A stretch of DNA of 64,000 nt from assembly GCF_034092395.1 (NCBI RefSeq), contig NZ_CP139301.1:682001-746000 (forward strand). Reading direction: 5' to 3'. Both the position numbers and the translations under genes were made by a program. Shown piece by piece: positions 9,296 through 19,522 of this stretch. Origin of the DNA: Prochlorococcus sp. MIT 1307. Lineage in GTDB: Bacteria; Cyanobacteriota; Cyanobacteriia; PCC-6307; Cyanobiaceae. The stretch's first letter is position 1, and each line of letters opens with the position of its first letter. The notes beneath the pieces are model-generated. The model saw only the letters and a list, made by a program, of their open reading frames with translations. It was not told where the DNA came from and ran no database searches.

Positions 9296-10093
9296 TCAAG
9301 GTTCAGAAAGAGCGGAAGGAACAGGGTCTAAACCACCAAAACGTCTATGTCTAGATTGATAGTCAGCCAGTGCTTCTCTTAGAGCTGTTGCATCAAAATC
9401 TGGCCACATGACATCACAAACATGGATTTCAGCGTAAGCCAATTGCCAAAGCAAAAAATTACTAACTCTCATCTCTCCACTAGTTCTAATTAACAAGTCT
9501 GGATCCACCTCATTAGCAGTAAAGAGTTCTGAAGCAAAAACTCTTTCATCTATCTTGGCAGGATCTAATTCACCCTTCACAGAACGTTCAGCAATTTTTT
9601 GAGCAGCAAGGACCAATTCACGTCTACCTCCATAATTTGTACAAACATTAAAATGTATACCAGTATTTCCTGCCGTAAGGTCCGTCGCTTCTTTAATCAA
9701 ATCTTGCAACCCATTTGGAAGAATATTTAGATCTCCAAGGAACCTAATTCGAACCTGCTCCCGCTGAAGTGATTCCAACTCACGCTGAAGAGCACGTTCA
9801 AAAAGTGTCATAAGGAAATTTACTTCTTCCCCTGGCCTGGCCCAATTCTCAGTTGAAAAGGCATAAACAGTCAAAACTCGAATACCCCAATCGCTACATA
9901 ATCTCAAGGTTCTCTTGAGCGATTCAACACCAGCTCTATGTCCCATAACCCTTGGAAGACCCTTCGCCTTGGCCCATCGACCATTTCCATCCATGATGAC
10001 AGCAACATGATTAGGAATTCGATGGGGATCCAGGCCAGTCGGGCAAGCACGAAGCTGTACCTTTTCTGTGTTAATAGCCGAAGAATGGCTCAC
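9296..10093 (-). CDS. uppS: Isoprenyl transferase / undecaprenyl diphosphate synthase
   Basis: Adds isopentenyl units in cis to farnesyl diphosphate to make the polyprenyl carrier for peptidoglycan and polysaccharide. Substrate-binding motifs are clear: IMDGNGRWA with the catalytic Asp (about 34-42), [17 protein letters not shown] and the C-terminal [11 protein letters not shown]...NFLLWQ. The 265-residue length is usual. It overlaps cdaA by four bases (10090-10093) and precedes bioB by 18 bases. The placement between lysA/cdaA and cofactor genes suggests shared transcription of cell-wall precursor functions. Confidence 0.95.
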   Translation of the reverse strand: MSHSSAINTEKVQLRACPTGLDPHRIPNHVAVIMDGNGRWAKAKGLPRVMGHRAGVESLKRTLRLCSDWGIRVLTVYAFSTENWARPGEEVNFLMTLFERALQRELESLQREQVRIRFLGDLNILPNGLQDLIKEATDLTAGNTGIHFNVCTNYGGRRELVLAAQKIAERSVKGELDPAKIDERVFASELFTANEVDPDLLIRTSGEMRVSNFLLWQLAYAEIHVCDVMWPDFDATALREALADYQSRHRRFGGLDPVPSALSEP

Positions 10094-10995
10094 TGAAGCG
10101 TCTCTTTGTTAGAGCTTTTATTAACAACGCTACTCCTGGGAGTTTTTTTTGCTTCCTTTGAGCTAACCATAACTTTAGATGTGTTGCCGCTACTAGCGAT
10201 TGCCTTGGCCCCAGATGCTCCCATAGAAGAACCTATTAGCTCTTTCAAAAGGTCCAATAATCTACTACTAGTAATGGGCCTCTCAAGTCTTCCCTGACTT
10301 GCAAGAGATAAAGTTCCTGTCTCTTCTGAGACCACAACACATATACAACGATCAAAACGTTCAGTTATACCCAAAGCAGCTAAATGTCTAGTTCCATAGC
10401 GACTTATGCCCTGACGAGATAAAGGCAAAATTACACCTGCAGAAATAATTCTGTTCCCTTTTACAAGAACAGCTCCATCATGCAGAGGAGTATCTGAAGC
10501 AAATAAATTCAACAACAATTCAGTTGATAACTGAGCATCAATGGGAACTCCAGGGTAAAGAAAATCTTCAGGGCGGAGATCACTTCCCATATCAACAACA
10601 ACCAATGCTCCTCTTCGGCTCTGCGAAAGACGGCCAGCGGCCTCAGAAAGGTGCACAATATTACTTTCATTCGCCCGGAACTCATTCTGAGGGTTACCCA
10701 ATAGAACTGCTAACCGGCCAGTACCGAGCAATTCCATTAAACGTCTCAATTCACCCTGCCAAAGGATTGCAAGAGAAAGAGAACATGCCAATACCAACGC
10801 ATCAACCAACTTTGAAGTTATTGGTAGATTCGCAAACCGCTGAACAAACCAAGCAAGAGAAACGAGGAATAAATATCCTCTGAGCAACCAAAGAGTTCTA
10901 GGCTCGTTAACTCTAGAGAAAAGCAAAAAACCCAAAGCAGATGCAAATAAAACATCTAGCAATAGGCGCGGATCTAAGAGACCCCATAAATTCAC
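10090..10995 (-). CDS. cdaA: Membrane-bound diadenylate cyclase (c-di-AMP synthase)
   Basis: Condenses two ATP into the second messenger c-di-AMP, which controls osmolyte/potassium balance and, in cyanobacteria, night survival through SbtB. Three hydrophobic segments occupy about residues 8-80, then the DAC domain: DGAVLV (173-178) is the catalytic motif, and VSEETGTLS follows. The second motif, normally RHR, reads RHL (203-205). The C-terminal 50 residues are a Ser/Lys-rich tail ([11 protein letters not shown]) with no fold visible. It overlaps uppS by 4 bases and sits 20 bases behind lysA, unlike the Firmicute cdaA-cdaR-glmM operon. A candidate partner phosphodiesterase is at 45118-47193. 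Confidence 0.92.
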   Translation of the reverse strand: MNLWGLLDPRLLLDVLFASALGFLLFSRVNEPRTLWLLRGYLFLVSLAWFVQRFANLPITSKLVDALVLACSLSLAILWQGELRRLMELLGTGRLAVLLGNPQNEFRANESNIVHLSEAAGRLSQSRRGALVVVDMGSDLRPEDFLYPGVPIDAQLSTELLLNLFASDTPLHDGAVLVKGNRIISAGVILPLSRQGISRYGTRHLAALGITERFDRCICVVVSEETGTLSLASQGRLERPITSSRLLDLLKELIGSSMGASGAKAIASSGNTSKVMVSSKEAKKTPRSSVVNKSSNKETLQ

Positions 10996-11015
10996 TCTTA
11001 CCCCCCAACCTTCTA

Positions 11016-12383
11016 TTAGCCTAACGCTATCAAACGATCTGGGATGACGTCGTATTGCAAAAGATCTTCTGGCCTCTCCCTTCTTTGAACCAAATCAGCA
11101 TGCCCCTTGTTAACAATCACTGCTGCTGGCCGAGGAATTCTGTTGTAATTCGACCCCATAGAAGCGTTATAAGCTCCTGTGCCAAATACAGCCAAGACAT
11201 CACCAGTACTTGAAGAAGGGAAGTCAATATCTTTAAGCAAAATATCCCCAGATTCGCAATGCTTTCCGGCAATAGTAATTTTTTCCTGTGGTGGAGCAAA
11301 AGGGCGGCTCACAAGGCACGCTGAATAACAAGATTGATATGTGATTGGGCGTGGATTATCACTCATTCCCCCATCTACGGATATATAGGTCCTTATCCCA
11401 GGTATTTCCTTTCTTGCTCCAAGACGATAAAGAGTTAAACCAGCATTAGCAACTAGGGATCTTCCAGGCTCACATAACAATCTAGGAAGCCTAAGGTTTC
11501 TTGATTGGCAAGCCTCCTTAACTCCACTAGCAATCACTTTGACCCAGTCTTGTATAGAAGGTGGGTCATCTGTCTCCTTATATCTAATACCAAGGCCTCC
11601 TCCAACATTTAAATCTTCAACAGGGTGGCCAATTCGTCTTGCCAAAGCTAAAGCTTCTACCATTACTTCTGTTAAGTCATCATGAGGTTTTAATTCAAAA
11701 ATCTGAGAACCTATATGTGCATGTAATCCATTCAAGCTTGCCCATTTTGCCGCTTTTAATTGTACTAAAACTGATTCAAGTTGATCTGGGTCGAAACCAA
11801 ACTTGCTATCTAAATGTCCAGTTCTAATATATTCATGAGTATGACATTCAATTCCAGGAGTAAAGCGCAACATCAATTTTGCAGGAGGACTCTCTGAGGG
11901 AATTATTTCAGCTAGTCGATCAATATCATTCTGATTGTCAATAACAATAGTCACTCCATTGTGGTAAGCCAATAACAACTCTTGATCAGACTTATTGTTT
12001 CCATGAAGAACTATATTTTCACTAGCAACACCACCCTTGAAAGCAGTCAATAACTCTCCTTCAGAAACTGCATCAAGGCCTAAGCCTTCTGATGCAACTA
12101 AACAACTAATAGCCAAAGAGCTATTTGCCTTTGATGCATATAAGGCCAATGAAGGGCCAGGATAATATTTCTTTAGAGCCTCTCTATAAGCCTGGCATGC
12201 AATACGAATAGTTACTTCATCAAGAACATATAGTGGCGTTCCATATCGTTCAGCAAGACAATTAAGATTACATTCTCCTACCATCAAGCTTCCTTGATCA
12301 TCAATCTGACTAGTAATTGGAGCAAAGTTCTTATTAGGACTAAGTAAATCACGCCCAGACTCATATTGATTGCGATTAGCCAT
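11016..12383 (-). CDS. lysA: Diaminopimelate decarboxylase
   Basis: PLP enzyme that makes L-lysine from meso-diaminopimelate. Fold-III features are all present: the PLP lysine in YASKANSSLA, HGNNKSD, LHAHIGSQI, the phosphate-binding NVGGGLGI, CEPGRSLVA, and the second-subunit loop CESGDILLKD with the active cysteine, then GAYNASMGSNYN. Translation can also begin at a TTG eight codons upstream (12407); ATG 12383 is preferred but neither has a good Shine-Dalgarno sequence. First gene of the minus-strand run. It diverges from rimI across fewer than 70 bases, so the two promoters must overlap or be very compact. Confidence 0.95.
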   Translation of the reverse strand: MANRNQYESGRDLLSPNKNFAPITSQIDDQGSLMVGECNLNCLAERYGTPLYVLDEVTIRIACQAYREALKKYYPGPSLALYASKANSSLAISCLVASEGLGLDAVSEGELLTAFKGGVASENIVLHGNNKSDQELLLAYHNGVTIVIDNQNDIDRLAEIIPSESPPAKLMLRFTPGIECHTHEYIRTGHLDSKFGFDPDQLESVLVQLKAAKWASLNGLHAHIGSQIFELKPHDDLTEVMVEALALARRIGHPVEDLNVGGGLGIRYKETDDPPSIQDWVKVIASGVKEACQSRNLRLPRLLCEPGRSLVANAGLTLYRLGARKEIPGIRTYISVDGGMSDNPRPITYQSCYSACLVSRPFAPPQEKITIAGKHCESGDILLKDIDFPSSSTGDVLAVFGTGAYNASMGSNYNRIPRPAAVIVNKGHADLVQRRERPEDLLQYDVIPDRLIALG

Positions 12384-12448
12384 GGAGGAGGAGAGATTTT
12401 GAGACAAGAGGCAAGAGTTAAAGATCTAACACATTGAAAAGCTATTTC

Positions 12449-12922
12449 ATGAAAGAAAAATTTCTCAAATCAAAAAGCTCATCCTATGAAGTCATCTCAT
12501 TAAGCCTAAAGAATCTAAGTGCTTGCCTGAAACTAGATGAAATAGCACTCAAAGGGCTCTGGAGCAAAAAGCAATGGGAGAAAGAATTGGCTGACTCCAA
12601 AAGACTTTGCCTGGGAATTTTGGACTTTACAAATCTAATAGCTTTTGGTTGTGGCTGGGTAATAGTGGATGAGCTTCATTTAACTGCAATCGCTGTTCAT
12701 CCTAAATACCGCCAAAAAGGTCTTGGGAGAATAGTGTTAACACATCTATTTCAAGAAGCAATTCATAGAGGCTGTAATCGATCAACTTTAGAAGTAAGAA
12801 GTAATAACAACGCAGCTTTAGCTCTTTACAAAAGTTGCGGCTTCAAAACCGAAGGATATAGACAGAGTTACTACAAAAATGGCACCGATGCGCTTATTCA
12901 ATGGAGATCTTTGAATCCCTAG
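12449..12922 (+). CDS. rimI: Ribosomal-protein-alanine N-acetyltransferase (RimI-like GNAT)
   Basis: GNAT acetyltransferase expected to acetylate the N-terminal alanine of ribosomal protein S18 or similar targets. The acetyl-CoA motif A is clear (AIAVHPKYRQKGLGRIVL) and motif B follows (EVRSNNNAALALYKSCGFKTEGYRQ), both diagnostic of RimI. ATG 12449 is chosen over a TTG at 12434 because the family begins about here. It is divergent from lysA and is followed by about 200 bases without a gene before clpC. Confidence 0.85.
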   Translation: MKEKFLKSKSSSYEVISLSLKNLSACLKLDEIALKGLWSKKQWEKELADSKRLCLGILDFTNLIAFGCGWVIVDELHLTAIAVHPKYRQKGLGRIVLTHLFQEAIHRGCNRSTLEVRSNNNAALALYKSCGFKTEGYRQSYYKNGTDALIQWRSLNP

Positions 12923-13122
12923 ACAAATCCGAGAGAGATAACCTCCTTTAAGTTCGGATTACCGTCCTAAACACATATAATTAATAGTACTTTTTGCGGG
13001 TTCATTGTTAATTTTTAAGGAGCTTATAGCTGTTCAGGACTAGGGTGTGACCAAAAAGACATCACAACAACATTCACTCCTCAATCCTGATAAATTAGAG
13101 AAACTTGCAAGTGAGCTTGAAC

Positions 13123-15684
13123 ATGTTCGAGCGGTTTACCGAGAAAGCCATCAAGGTGATCATGCTGGCTCAGGAAGAAGCTCGACGTCTTGGACATAAT
13201 TTTGTTGGAACTGAACAAATCCTTTTAGGACTAATTGGCGAGGGTACAGGTGTAGCCGCAAAGGTTCTGAAGTCAATGGGGGTAAATCTTAAAGACGCAA
13301 GGATTGAAGTTGAAAAAATAATCGGTCGCGGGTCTGGTTTTGTTGCTGTAGAAATTCCCTTTACCCCTCGTGCCAAAAGAGTTCTTGAACTTTCCCTTGA
13401 AGAAGCACGTCAACTGGGTCATAACTACATAGGCACCGAACATCTGTTATTAGGACTTATAAGAGAAGGAGAAGGAGTAGCTGCGAGGGTTTTAGAAAAT
13501 CTTGGAGTAGACCTGACAAAAGTACGTACTCAAGTAATAAGGATGCTTGGTGAGACTGCTGAAGTTACTTCTGGAGGAGGGAGTGGGAAGGGGTCCTTAA
13601 AAACAGCAACACTTGATGAGTTCGGCACCAATTTGACAAAGCTCGCTAGTGAATCAAAACTCGATCCAGTTGTAGGAAGGCATGAGGAAATTGATAGAGT
13701 CATTCAAATTCTTGGAAGACGAACCAAAAACAACCCTGTTCTTATTGGAGAGCCAGGAGTAGGTAAAACGGCGATTGCCGAAGGCTTAGCTCAACGAATA
13801 CAGCAAGGTGATATCCCAGATATCCTTGAAGAGAAAAGGGTTTTAACTCTTGATATTGGCCTATTAGTTGCTGGAACCAAATACCGCGGAGAATTCGAAG
13901 AAAGACTAAAAAAAATTATGGAAGAGATTAAAACCGCAGGAAATGTGATCTTAGTAATAGATGAAGTTCATACTCTTATCGGAGCAGGTGCTGCAGAGGG
14001 GGCTATCGATGCTGCGAATATTCTCAAACCTGCCCTTGCACGCGGAGAACTTCAATGTATTGGTGCAACAACTCTTGATGAATATAGAAAACATATAGAA
14101 AGAGATGCTGCGTTAGAAAGACGATTCCAACCTGTAATGGTAGGAGAGCCATCTATAGAAGATACTATTGAAATACTGCGTGGGCTTAGAGAAAGATATG
14201 AGCAACATCACAGATTAAAAATCACTGATCAAGCACTTGAGGCTGCCGCCAATCTAGGAGATAGATATATTTCTGACCGTTTCTTACCTGATAAGGCAAT
14301 AGACCTTATTGACGAAGCAGGAAGCAGAGTACGTCTCCTCAATTCAAAGCTACCTCCAGAGGCAAAGGAAGTAGACAAGGAACTACGAAAAATCCAAAAA
14401 GACAAAGAGGAGGCAGTTAGAGATCAAAACTTTACACAAGCTGGTGAATTACGGGAGCAAGAAGTTGCTCTCAGAGAAAAAATAAGAACCCTATTGCAAA
14501 ATAACCGACAAGATGTAAAAACACCAACAGAAAATAATTCCAATAATAAACCAATTAATCAAGTTGATCTAGAGAGCAAAGATTTAACAGAATCTGTAAA
14601 AGAAGCTTTAACAAGCCCAAAAGTCAATGAAGAAGACATTGCACATATTGTTGCTTCCTGGACAGGAGTCCCTGTCCAAAAGCTAACCGAGAGTGAGTCA
14701 GTAAAACTATTAAATATGGAAGATACACTTCATCAAAGGTTGATTGGCCAAGATGAAGCAGTAAAGGCAGTATCTAAGGCGATTAGAAGAGCAAGAGTAG
14801 GCCTTAAAAATCCAAACAGGCCCATTGCTAGCTTCATTTTCTCTGGGCCTACAGGAGTAGGCAAGACCGAATTAACGAAAGCATTAGCGACCTATTTCTT
14901 TGGTAGTGAGGAAGCAATGATTCGCCTAGATATGTCTGAATTTATGGAGCGTCATACAGTTAGTAAATTAATAGGTTCACCACCTGGCTATGTAGGGTTT
15001 AATGAAGGAGGCCAACTAACTGAAGCTGTAAGAAGAAGACCATATACTGTTGTTCTTTTTGATGAGATAGAAAAAGCTCACCCAGATGTATTCAATTTAT
15101 TACTACAACTATTAGAAGATGGAAGACTTACTGATTCAAAAGGTAGAACAGTTGACTTCAAGAATACTCTAATAATAATGACTTCTAATATCGGGTCAAA
15201 AGTAATCGAAAAAGGTGGGGGTGGGCTTGGATTCGAATTTTCTGGTGAGAGTGCAGAAGATAGTCAATACAATAGAATCCGCTCTCTCGTAAATGAAGAG
15301 CTTAAGCAATACTTCAGGCCAGAGTTTCTCAATCGTCTAGACGAAATAATTGTCTTCCGTCAGTTAACTCGTGATGAAGTAAAAGATATTGCCGAAATAA
15401 TGCTAAAAGAAGTATTCCAAAGAATTGAAGACAAAGGTATTACTCTCTCTGTTTCAAATGCCTTCAAAGAGAGACTTGTTGAAGAAGGCTACAATCCTTC
15501 TTATGGGGCAAGGCCACTTAGACGTGCTGTCATGCGACTACTTGAAGATAGTCTTGCTGAAGAAGTTCTATCAGGACGAATAAAAGATGGTGATAATGCA
15601 GAAGTAGATATAGACGAGAACAAGCAAATTGTTGTAAAACATTTAGATGCAAAAGCCCCTGAACTAGCAGGAGCAGGTGTTTAA
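13123..15684 (+). CDS. clpC: ATP-dependent Clp protease ATPase subunit ClpC
   Basis: HSP100 unfoldase that feeds substrates to ClpP. At 853 residues it has two N-domain repeats ([12 protein letters not shown] and [12 protein letters not shown]), AAA1 with Walker A GEPGVGKT and [12 protein letters not shown], a coiled middle domain (about 400-480, rich in Glu/Lys), and AAA2 with [11 protein letters not shown] and [18 protein letters not shown] near the end is the ClpP-docking loop type. ATG 13123 begins [11 protein letters not shown] as in other ClpC; a longer reading from a TTG at 13105 is less likely. The 200-base upstream gap probably holds its promoter. The GldA-like gene follows by 29 bases. 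Confidence 0.97.
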   Translation: MFERFTEKAIKVIMLAQEEARRLGHNFVGTEQILLGLIGEGTGVAAKVLKSMGVNLKDARIEVEKIIGRGSGFVAVEIPFTPRAKRVLELSLEEARQLGHNYIGTEHLLLGLIREGEGVAARVLENLGVDLTKVRTQVIRMLGETAEVTSGGGSGKGSLKTATLDEFGTNLTKLASESKLDPVVGRHEEIDRVIQILGRRTKNNPVLIGEPGVGKTAIAEGLAQRIQQGDIPDILEEKRVLTLDIGLLVAGTKYRGEFEERLKKIMEEIKTAGNVILVIDEVHTLIGAGAAEGAIDAANILKPALARGELQCIGATTLDEYRKHIERDAALERRFQPVMVGEPSIEDTIEILRGLRERYEQHHRLKITDQALEAAANLGDRYISDRFLPDKAIDLIDEAGSRVRLLNSKLPPEAKEVDKELRKIQKDKEEAVRDQNFTQAGELREQEVALREKIRTLLQNNRQDVKTPTENNSNNKPINQVDLESKDLTESVKEALTSPKVNEEDIAHIVASWTGVPVQKLTESESVKLLNMEDTLHQRLIGQDEAVKAVSKAIRRARVGLKNPNRPIASFIFSGPTGVGKTELTKALATYFFGSEEAMIRLDMSEFMERHTVSKLIGSPPGYVGFNEGGQLTEAVRRRPYTVVLFDEIEKAHPDVFNLLLQLLEDGRLTDSKGRTVDFKNTLIIMTSNIGSKVIEKGGGGLGFEFSGESAEDSQYNRIRSLVNEELKQYFRPEFLNRLDEIIVFRQLTRDEVKDIAEIMLKEVFQRIEDKGITLSVSNAFKERLVEEGYNPSYGARPLRRAVMRLLEDSLAEEVLSGRIKDGDNAEVDIDENKQIVVKHLDAKAPELAGAGV

Positions 15685-15713
15685 AGGCATTGAGAAAACC
15701 GATCTCAATAAAC

Positions 15714-16850
15714 ATGGATATTGCATCCTGCTCTCACTCAATTTCACCGGCTAAAGTTATTCGGGGTGAGAATGCATGGGGAATAGGCAAAAAAATCATC
15801 CCCTCTATATGTAATGCTCCAATATTAATTGGAAGAAGTAAAGCAACTTTAAATATCAGGAATATTCTATTATTTGACCTTCGCGAACTAGGCTTAGAAG
15901 TTCTCTCTGTTGAATTAAATTTTGATTGTTGTGAATTAGATTTAAGTCGCTTAAAAGAACTCGCAACAAGTAATAGTTGTGATGCAGTTATTACCGCTGG
16001 AGGTGGGAAAGTCCTAGACGCAGGTAAACTTTTAGCCAATAGACTTTCTCTCCCCTGTATCACTATCCCAACTAGTGCCGCCACATGTGCTGGATGGACG
16101 GCTTTATCAAATATCTATTCAAAAGAAGGGGCATTTATCAAAGATGAAAGCCTTAGATCTTGTCCTGAACTATTAATTTTTGACCATAGTTTCGTAAGAC
16201 AAGCTCCTCCTCGGACATTAGCAAGCGGAATAGCTGATGGACTTGCAAAATGGTATGAAGCCTCAACTACAAGTGTTTCCAGCAACGATGGCTTAGTTCA
16301 ACAAGCAGTGCAAATGGCAAGGGTTTTAAGAGATCAATTATTCATAGATGGATATGAGGCATTTCAAAACCCCAATAGCGATGCTTGGGTCAGAGTCGCA
16401 GAGGGATGCGCTCTTACTGCAGGCTTAATAGGAGGAATTGGGGGTTCAAAATGTAGGACTGCAGCAGCACATGCATTACATAATGGCTTAACTCAATTAA
16501 AATCTACCGACAAATTTCTACATGGTGAAGTCGTTTGTTTTGGAATAATAGTACAACTTCACCTTGAAGAAAGGCATAAAGAAAATCAACTAGCAAAACA
16601 GGCCAGGAAGCAGCTTATTCAGTTTCTTGAAAAGCTTAATCTGCCTACAAGTCTTGATGAACTAAGATTAAGTAATGTTTGTTTTAAACAGATAGAAGAA
16701 GCCTGTATCTTCGCTTGTAAAGATGGGTCTGATATCCATAAACTTCCATTTAAAGTCAACAAAGAAATGCTTTTAGAAGCACTGAATGCTACAAACGGTC
16801 AAAGAATAATACCTAAAAGACAAAAATCTCACAAAAATAAAGCAAATTGA
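15714..16850 (+). CDS. Iron/zinc-containing alcohol dehydrogenase, glycerol dehydrogenase-like
   Basis: NAD-dependent polyol dehydrogenase of the GldA branch of the iron-ADH family. A nucleotide-binding stretch (AVITAGGGKVLDAGKLLAN), ITIPTSAATCAGWT, and the likely metal ligands Asp in SGIADGLAKW, His in AHALHNGLTQ and His in LHGEVVCFG are all visible. Substrate is not certain: glycerol, glycerol-1-phosphate or another polyol. An in-frame TTG at 15690 could add eight residues. The gene follows clpC by 29 bases, and its TGA overlaps the TTG start of the next gene, so clpC and the next three genes look co-transcribed. Confidence 0.85.
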   Translation: MDIASCSHSISPAKVIRGENAWGIGKKIIPSICNAPILIGRSKATLNIRNILLFDLRELGLEVLSVELNFDCCELDLSRLKELATSNSCDAVITAGGGKVLDAGKLLANRLSLPCITIPTSAATCAGWTALSNIYSKEGAFIKDESLRSCPELLIFDHSFVRQAPPRTLASGIADGLAKWYEASTTSVSSNDGLVQQAVQMARVLRDQLFIDGYEAFQNPNSDAWVRVAEGCALTAGLIGGIGGSKCRTAAAHALHNGLTQLKSTDKFLHGEVVCFGIIVQLHLEERHKENQLAKQARKQLIQFLEKLNLPTSLDELRLSNVCFKQIEEACIFACKDGSDIHKLPFKVNKEMLLEALNATNGQRIIPKRQKSHKNKAN

Positions 16851-17770
16851 TTCCTAATCAAAAACCAAAATTTAACTTAGGAAGCGATTCAAAACCAGAA
16901 AAGCTTTTAAATACTCTAAAGGATCAATTATTAGACCCATTAGCAAAAGAACTAGCCAACACAGTTCAATGGAAATTTCTACGGGGGGTTTCTCAGCACA
17001 ACTCTGATTTATACCCAATTGCTATTACAGGAAAAGGTTCACCCATACTTCTTCTACATGGCTTTGACAGTAGCTTCCTTGAATTTCGCCGAATAGTCCC
17101 TTTGTTAAAAAACCATCATCAATTACTTATTCCAGATCTTTATGGGTTTGGCTTCTGCCCTCGCCCCCATAATGTTAAATATGGGCCAAATTCATTAATA
17201 TCCCACATAGAAGCCTTTTTAAACCTGCTAGCAAAAGATAGTCCCATAGGTTTAATTGGTGCTTCCATGGGGGGAGCTTTAGCTATCGAGATTGCAAGGC
17301 GAAACCATAAGAAAGTCAATCGTTTGTTATTACTTTCTCCCGCTGGCTTGACAGGTCGTCCTATGCCTGTTCCTCGCCCACTGGATCAACTTGGAGTTTG
17401 GTTCTTAAGTCAAAAGTTTGTAAGGAAGAGTTTATGCAGACAAGCCTTTGCTCATCCAAACCTGAGCGTAGGTCTTCCTGAAGAACAAATTGCCTCATTG
17501 CATCTAAGTGTTCCTGGATGGGGAAGATCTCTAGCAGCATTTGCAAGAAGTGGAGGCATCGCTAATTACGGAAGCCCATTACCGAATCAACCGATAAATG
17601 TTCTTTGGGGAGCAAAAGACAACATCCTTAATGAGACTCAAAAGAAAGAATGTATAGCCTTATTAGGAAAACACTTAGAAGAACTTAAAGAGTGTGGCCA
17701 TCTTCCACATTTAGACCTCCCCAAGGTAGTAGCAGATCGCTGGTTAAGCAGTTCAAATAATGAGCAATAA
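16847..17770 (+). CDS. Alpha/beta-hydrolase fold protein
   Basis: A 307-residue alpha/beta hydrolase. The oxyanion entry LLLHGFDSS (about 66-74), the nucleophile elbow GASMGGAL with serine near 140, an acid strand (NVLWGAKDNI) and the final histidine (ECGHLPHLD) make a complete triad, so it is likely an active esterase, lipase or C-C hydrolase. The substrate is unknown. It starts at a TTG overlapping the TGA of the GldA-like gene (16847-16850) and runs 11 bases into the DUF2993 gene, both signs of translational coupling. Confidence 0.85.
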   Translation: MIPNQKPKFNLGSDSKPEKLLNTLKDQLLDPLAKELANTVQWKFLRGVSQHNSDLYPIAITGKGSPILLLHGFDSSFLEFRRIVPLLKNHHQLLIPDLYGFGFCPRPHNVKYGPNSLISHIEAFLNLLAKDSPIGLIGASMGGALAIEIARRNHKKVNRLLLLSPAGLTGRPMPVPRPLDQLGVWFLSQKFVRKSLCRQAFAHPNLSVGLPEEQIASLHLSVPGWGRSLAAFARSGGIANYGSPLPNQPINVLWGAKDNILNETQKKECIALLGKHLEELKECGHLPHLDLPKVVADRWLSSSNNEQ

Positions 17771-18404
17771 GCCATTATCAAAAAAAGGGCCGCTTATACA
17801 AATTATCGAATCTGGGCTTGAAATCTGGGTACGTACTCAATGCCAGTCTATTGGCAAAATAAAGATTGAAATAAATGCATCAGCATTAGAATTACTGACC
17901 GGAAGATTTTCTGGAGCAAAAATCAAAGCTAATGATGTCATCTTTAAAGGACTACCATTTTATGAAGTGAGCTTAACTAGCAATTCACTTCACCTTCAAA
18001 TTGACCTTTCTAATAAAAAGCAGAAAGTTAGTCTAAAAGATATATTTGAGGTTCAAGGTAGAATTTCTTTAGAGAGTCAAAGTCTCAATAAAATAATCTT
18101 TTCAAAACAATGGAGCTGGATTGGGGATTGGCTAGCTAAAAATCTTTTAGAAGTTACTAAATTAGAAGCCTTATCAATTAAAGGAAATTCAATTGAAGCA
18201 AAAAGTACAGGGAAAGACCCAGTTATAAACTCTAACAATGTTGAATTTTTGGAAGTAGAGGCAAATTCAGGCACATTAATATTCAAAAATAAAAGCAAAG
18301 ATATAAGTAAACTATTACCAATGGATCCGTCGATTTTTATTGATAGTGCAACTCTTGAAGACGAAAAGCTGCATTTAACTGGATATTCAAAGATAAAGCC
18401 GTAA
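17760..18404 (+). CDS. DUF2993 (LmeA-type) protein
   Basis: A 214-residue protein of the DUF2993 family. It shows the family opening of a beta-rich lipid-binding fold: VRTQCQSIGKIKIEINASAL, then LLTGRFSGAKIKANDVIFKGL and YEVSLTSNSLHLQIDL. Family members in actinobacteria (LmeA) bind phospholipids or act on phosphatidylinositol mannosides; a cyanobacterial role has not been established to my knowledge. There is no signal peptide. It overlaps the alpha/beta hydrolase by 11 bases and ends six bases before the convergent cdsA, suggesting an envelope or lipid task shared with the hydrolase. Confidence 0.8.
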   Translation: MSNKPLSKKGPLIQIIESGLEIWVRTQCQSIGKIKIEINASALELLTGRFSGAKIKANDVIFKGLPFYEVSLTSNSLHLQIDLSNKKQKVSLKDIFEVQGRISLESQSLNKIIFSKQWSWIGDWLAKNLLEVTKLEALSIKGNSIEAKSTGKDPVINSNNVEFLEVEANSGTLIFKNKSKDISKLLPMDPSIFIDSATLEDEKLHLTGYSKIKP

Positions 18405-18410
18405 TTGCAA

Positions 18411-19301
18411 CTACCTATTCAAGAATGGCATTAAAAGTATTACCACATAATAAACAACTGCAGGAGTAAAAAGATAGCTATCAATCCTGTCAAGAATTCC
18501 TCCATGACCTGGCAAAACATCGCCGGAATCTTTTAAGCCTGCATTTCGTTTCATCATTGATTCTGTCAGGTCACCAACTAAAGCAAATAAAGCAACAAAA
18601 GCTCCAAGAAAACCACCAATTAAAAAACCCAACTTCAATTTAAATAATTCTCCAGATATAGCTCCTATTGCCATGGCACATAAAAAACCACCTATTGCTC
18701 CCTCAACAGTTTTACCAGGAGAGATGGGAGACAAAGAATGACGACCAAAGCTGAGGCCAAAAAAATACGAACCAATATCAGCTGCAACAATCATCAAACA
18801 GGCCATGAAAGTAATGACCATCCCAAAAGATGCAAAGGCTGGCCAATCAAGAGGCAGTAAGTGCAAGCCTTGCTTAAATTCAATCCCACTCAAACTCCTC
18901 AGTTTCAGCCAATGACTAGGTAAAAACCCCAAATAAAACAGTCCAAAAATTGATGCTGCTATATCAGCAATTGAGCCAGTAACAGGCTGAAGCAATAGCC
19001 AGCCACAAATTGCTGCCCCAGAAAGTGGCAATACTGCTGAAGTCAATTCCCCAGAAAGGACTCCATTAACACCACATTGAGTACTAATCAGTAGAAGATG
19101 ACAAGCAACCAGAGTAGTTTTAGTGGCTGGGCGAATCCCAGTAAATTGAGCCATTCGGAAGAACTCCAAAAGAGCAAGATGCACTATCACACCCAGAGCA
19201 AGGGTGAACCACCAACCTCCTAGACCTACAACCAGAATTCCAAATACTCCGGCCCAAAGACCACTAAGGAATCGATTCCGGAAAAAAACTGAACCCATCA
19301 A
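18411..19301 (-). CDS. cdsA: Phosphatidate cytidylyltransferase
   Basis: Makes CDP-diacylglycerol from phosphatidate and CTP, the precursor of phosphatidylglycerol needed by thylakoids. The protein has 296 residues and about eight hydrophobic segments. The C-terminal CDP-DAG signature is intact: SPGKTVEGAIGG then GDLTESMMKRNAGLKDSG...GHGGILDRIDS. Its start MMGSV allows two adjacent ATGs. It converges on the DUF2993 gene with six bases between. Upstream, 19302-19522 is a 221-base gap with no gene seen and should hold its promoter. Confidence 0.95.
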   Translation of the reverse strand: MMGSVFFRNRFLSGLWAGVFGILVVGLGGWWFTLALGVIVHLALLEFFRMAQFTGIRPATKTTLVACHLLLISTQCGVNGVLSGELTSAVLPLSGAAICGWLLLQPVTGSIADIAASIFGLFYLGFLPSHWLKLRSLSGIEFKQGLHLLPLDWPAFASFGMVITFMACLMIVAADIGSYFFGLSFGRHSLSPISPGKTVEGAIGGFLCAMAIGAISGELFKLKLGFLIGGFLGAFVALFALVGDLTESMMKRNAGLKDSGDVLPGHGGILDRIDSYLFTPAVVYYVVILLMPFLNR

Positions 19302-19522
19302 AATCCAAAATCAAGCCAACTCAACAAAGCACTACCAAGCAATTGTTTTGCGAGTAAACATTTTAGGAATAGCACTCTATTGATTTAATTCAAAGCAAGG
19401 CTTTTCGGCAAGTCTTTTAAAGATTTAAAGAAAATTCCTCTTCTCATCAAGAAAAACTGACCGGTATTTTTTTCGTTCAAAACTTTCAAAAACTATGTTA
19501 TCAATATTCAATAATGTAAGGC

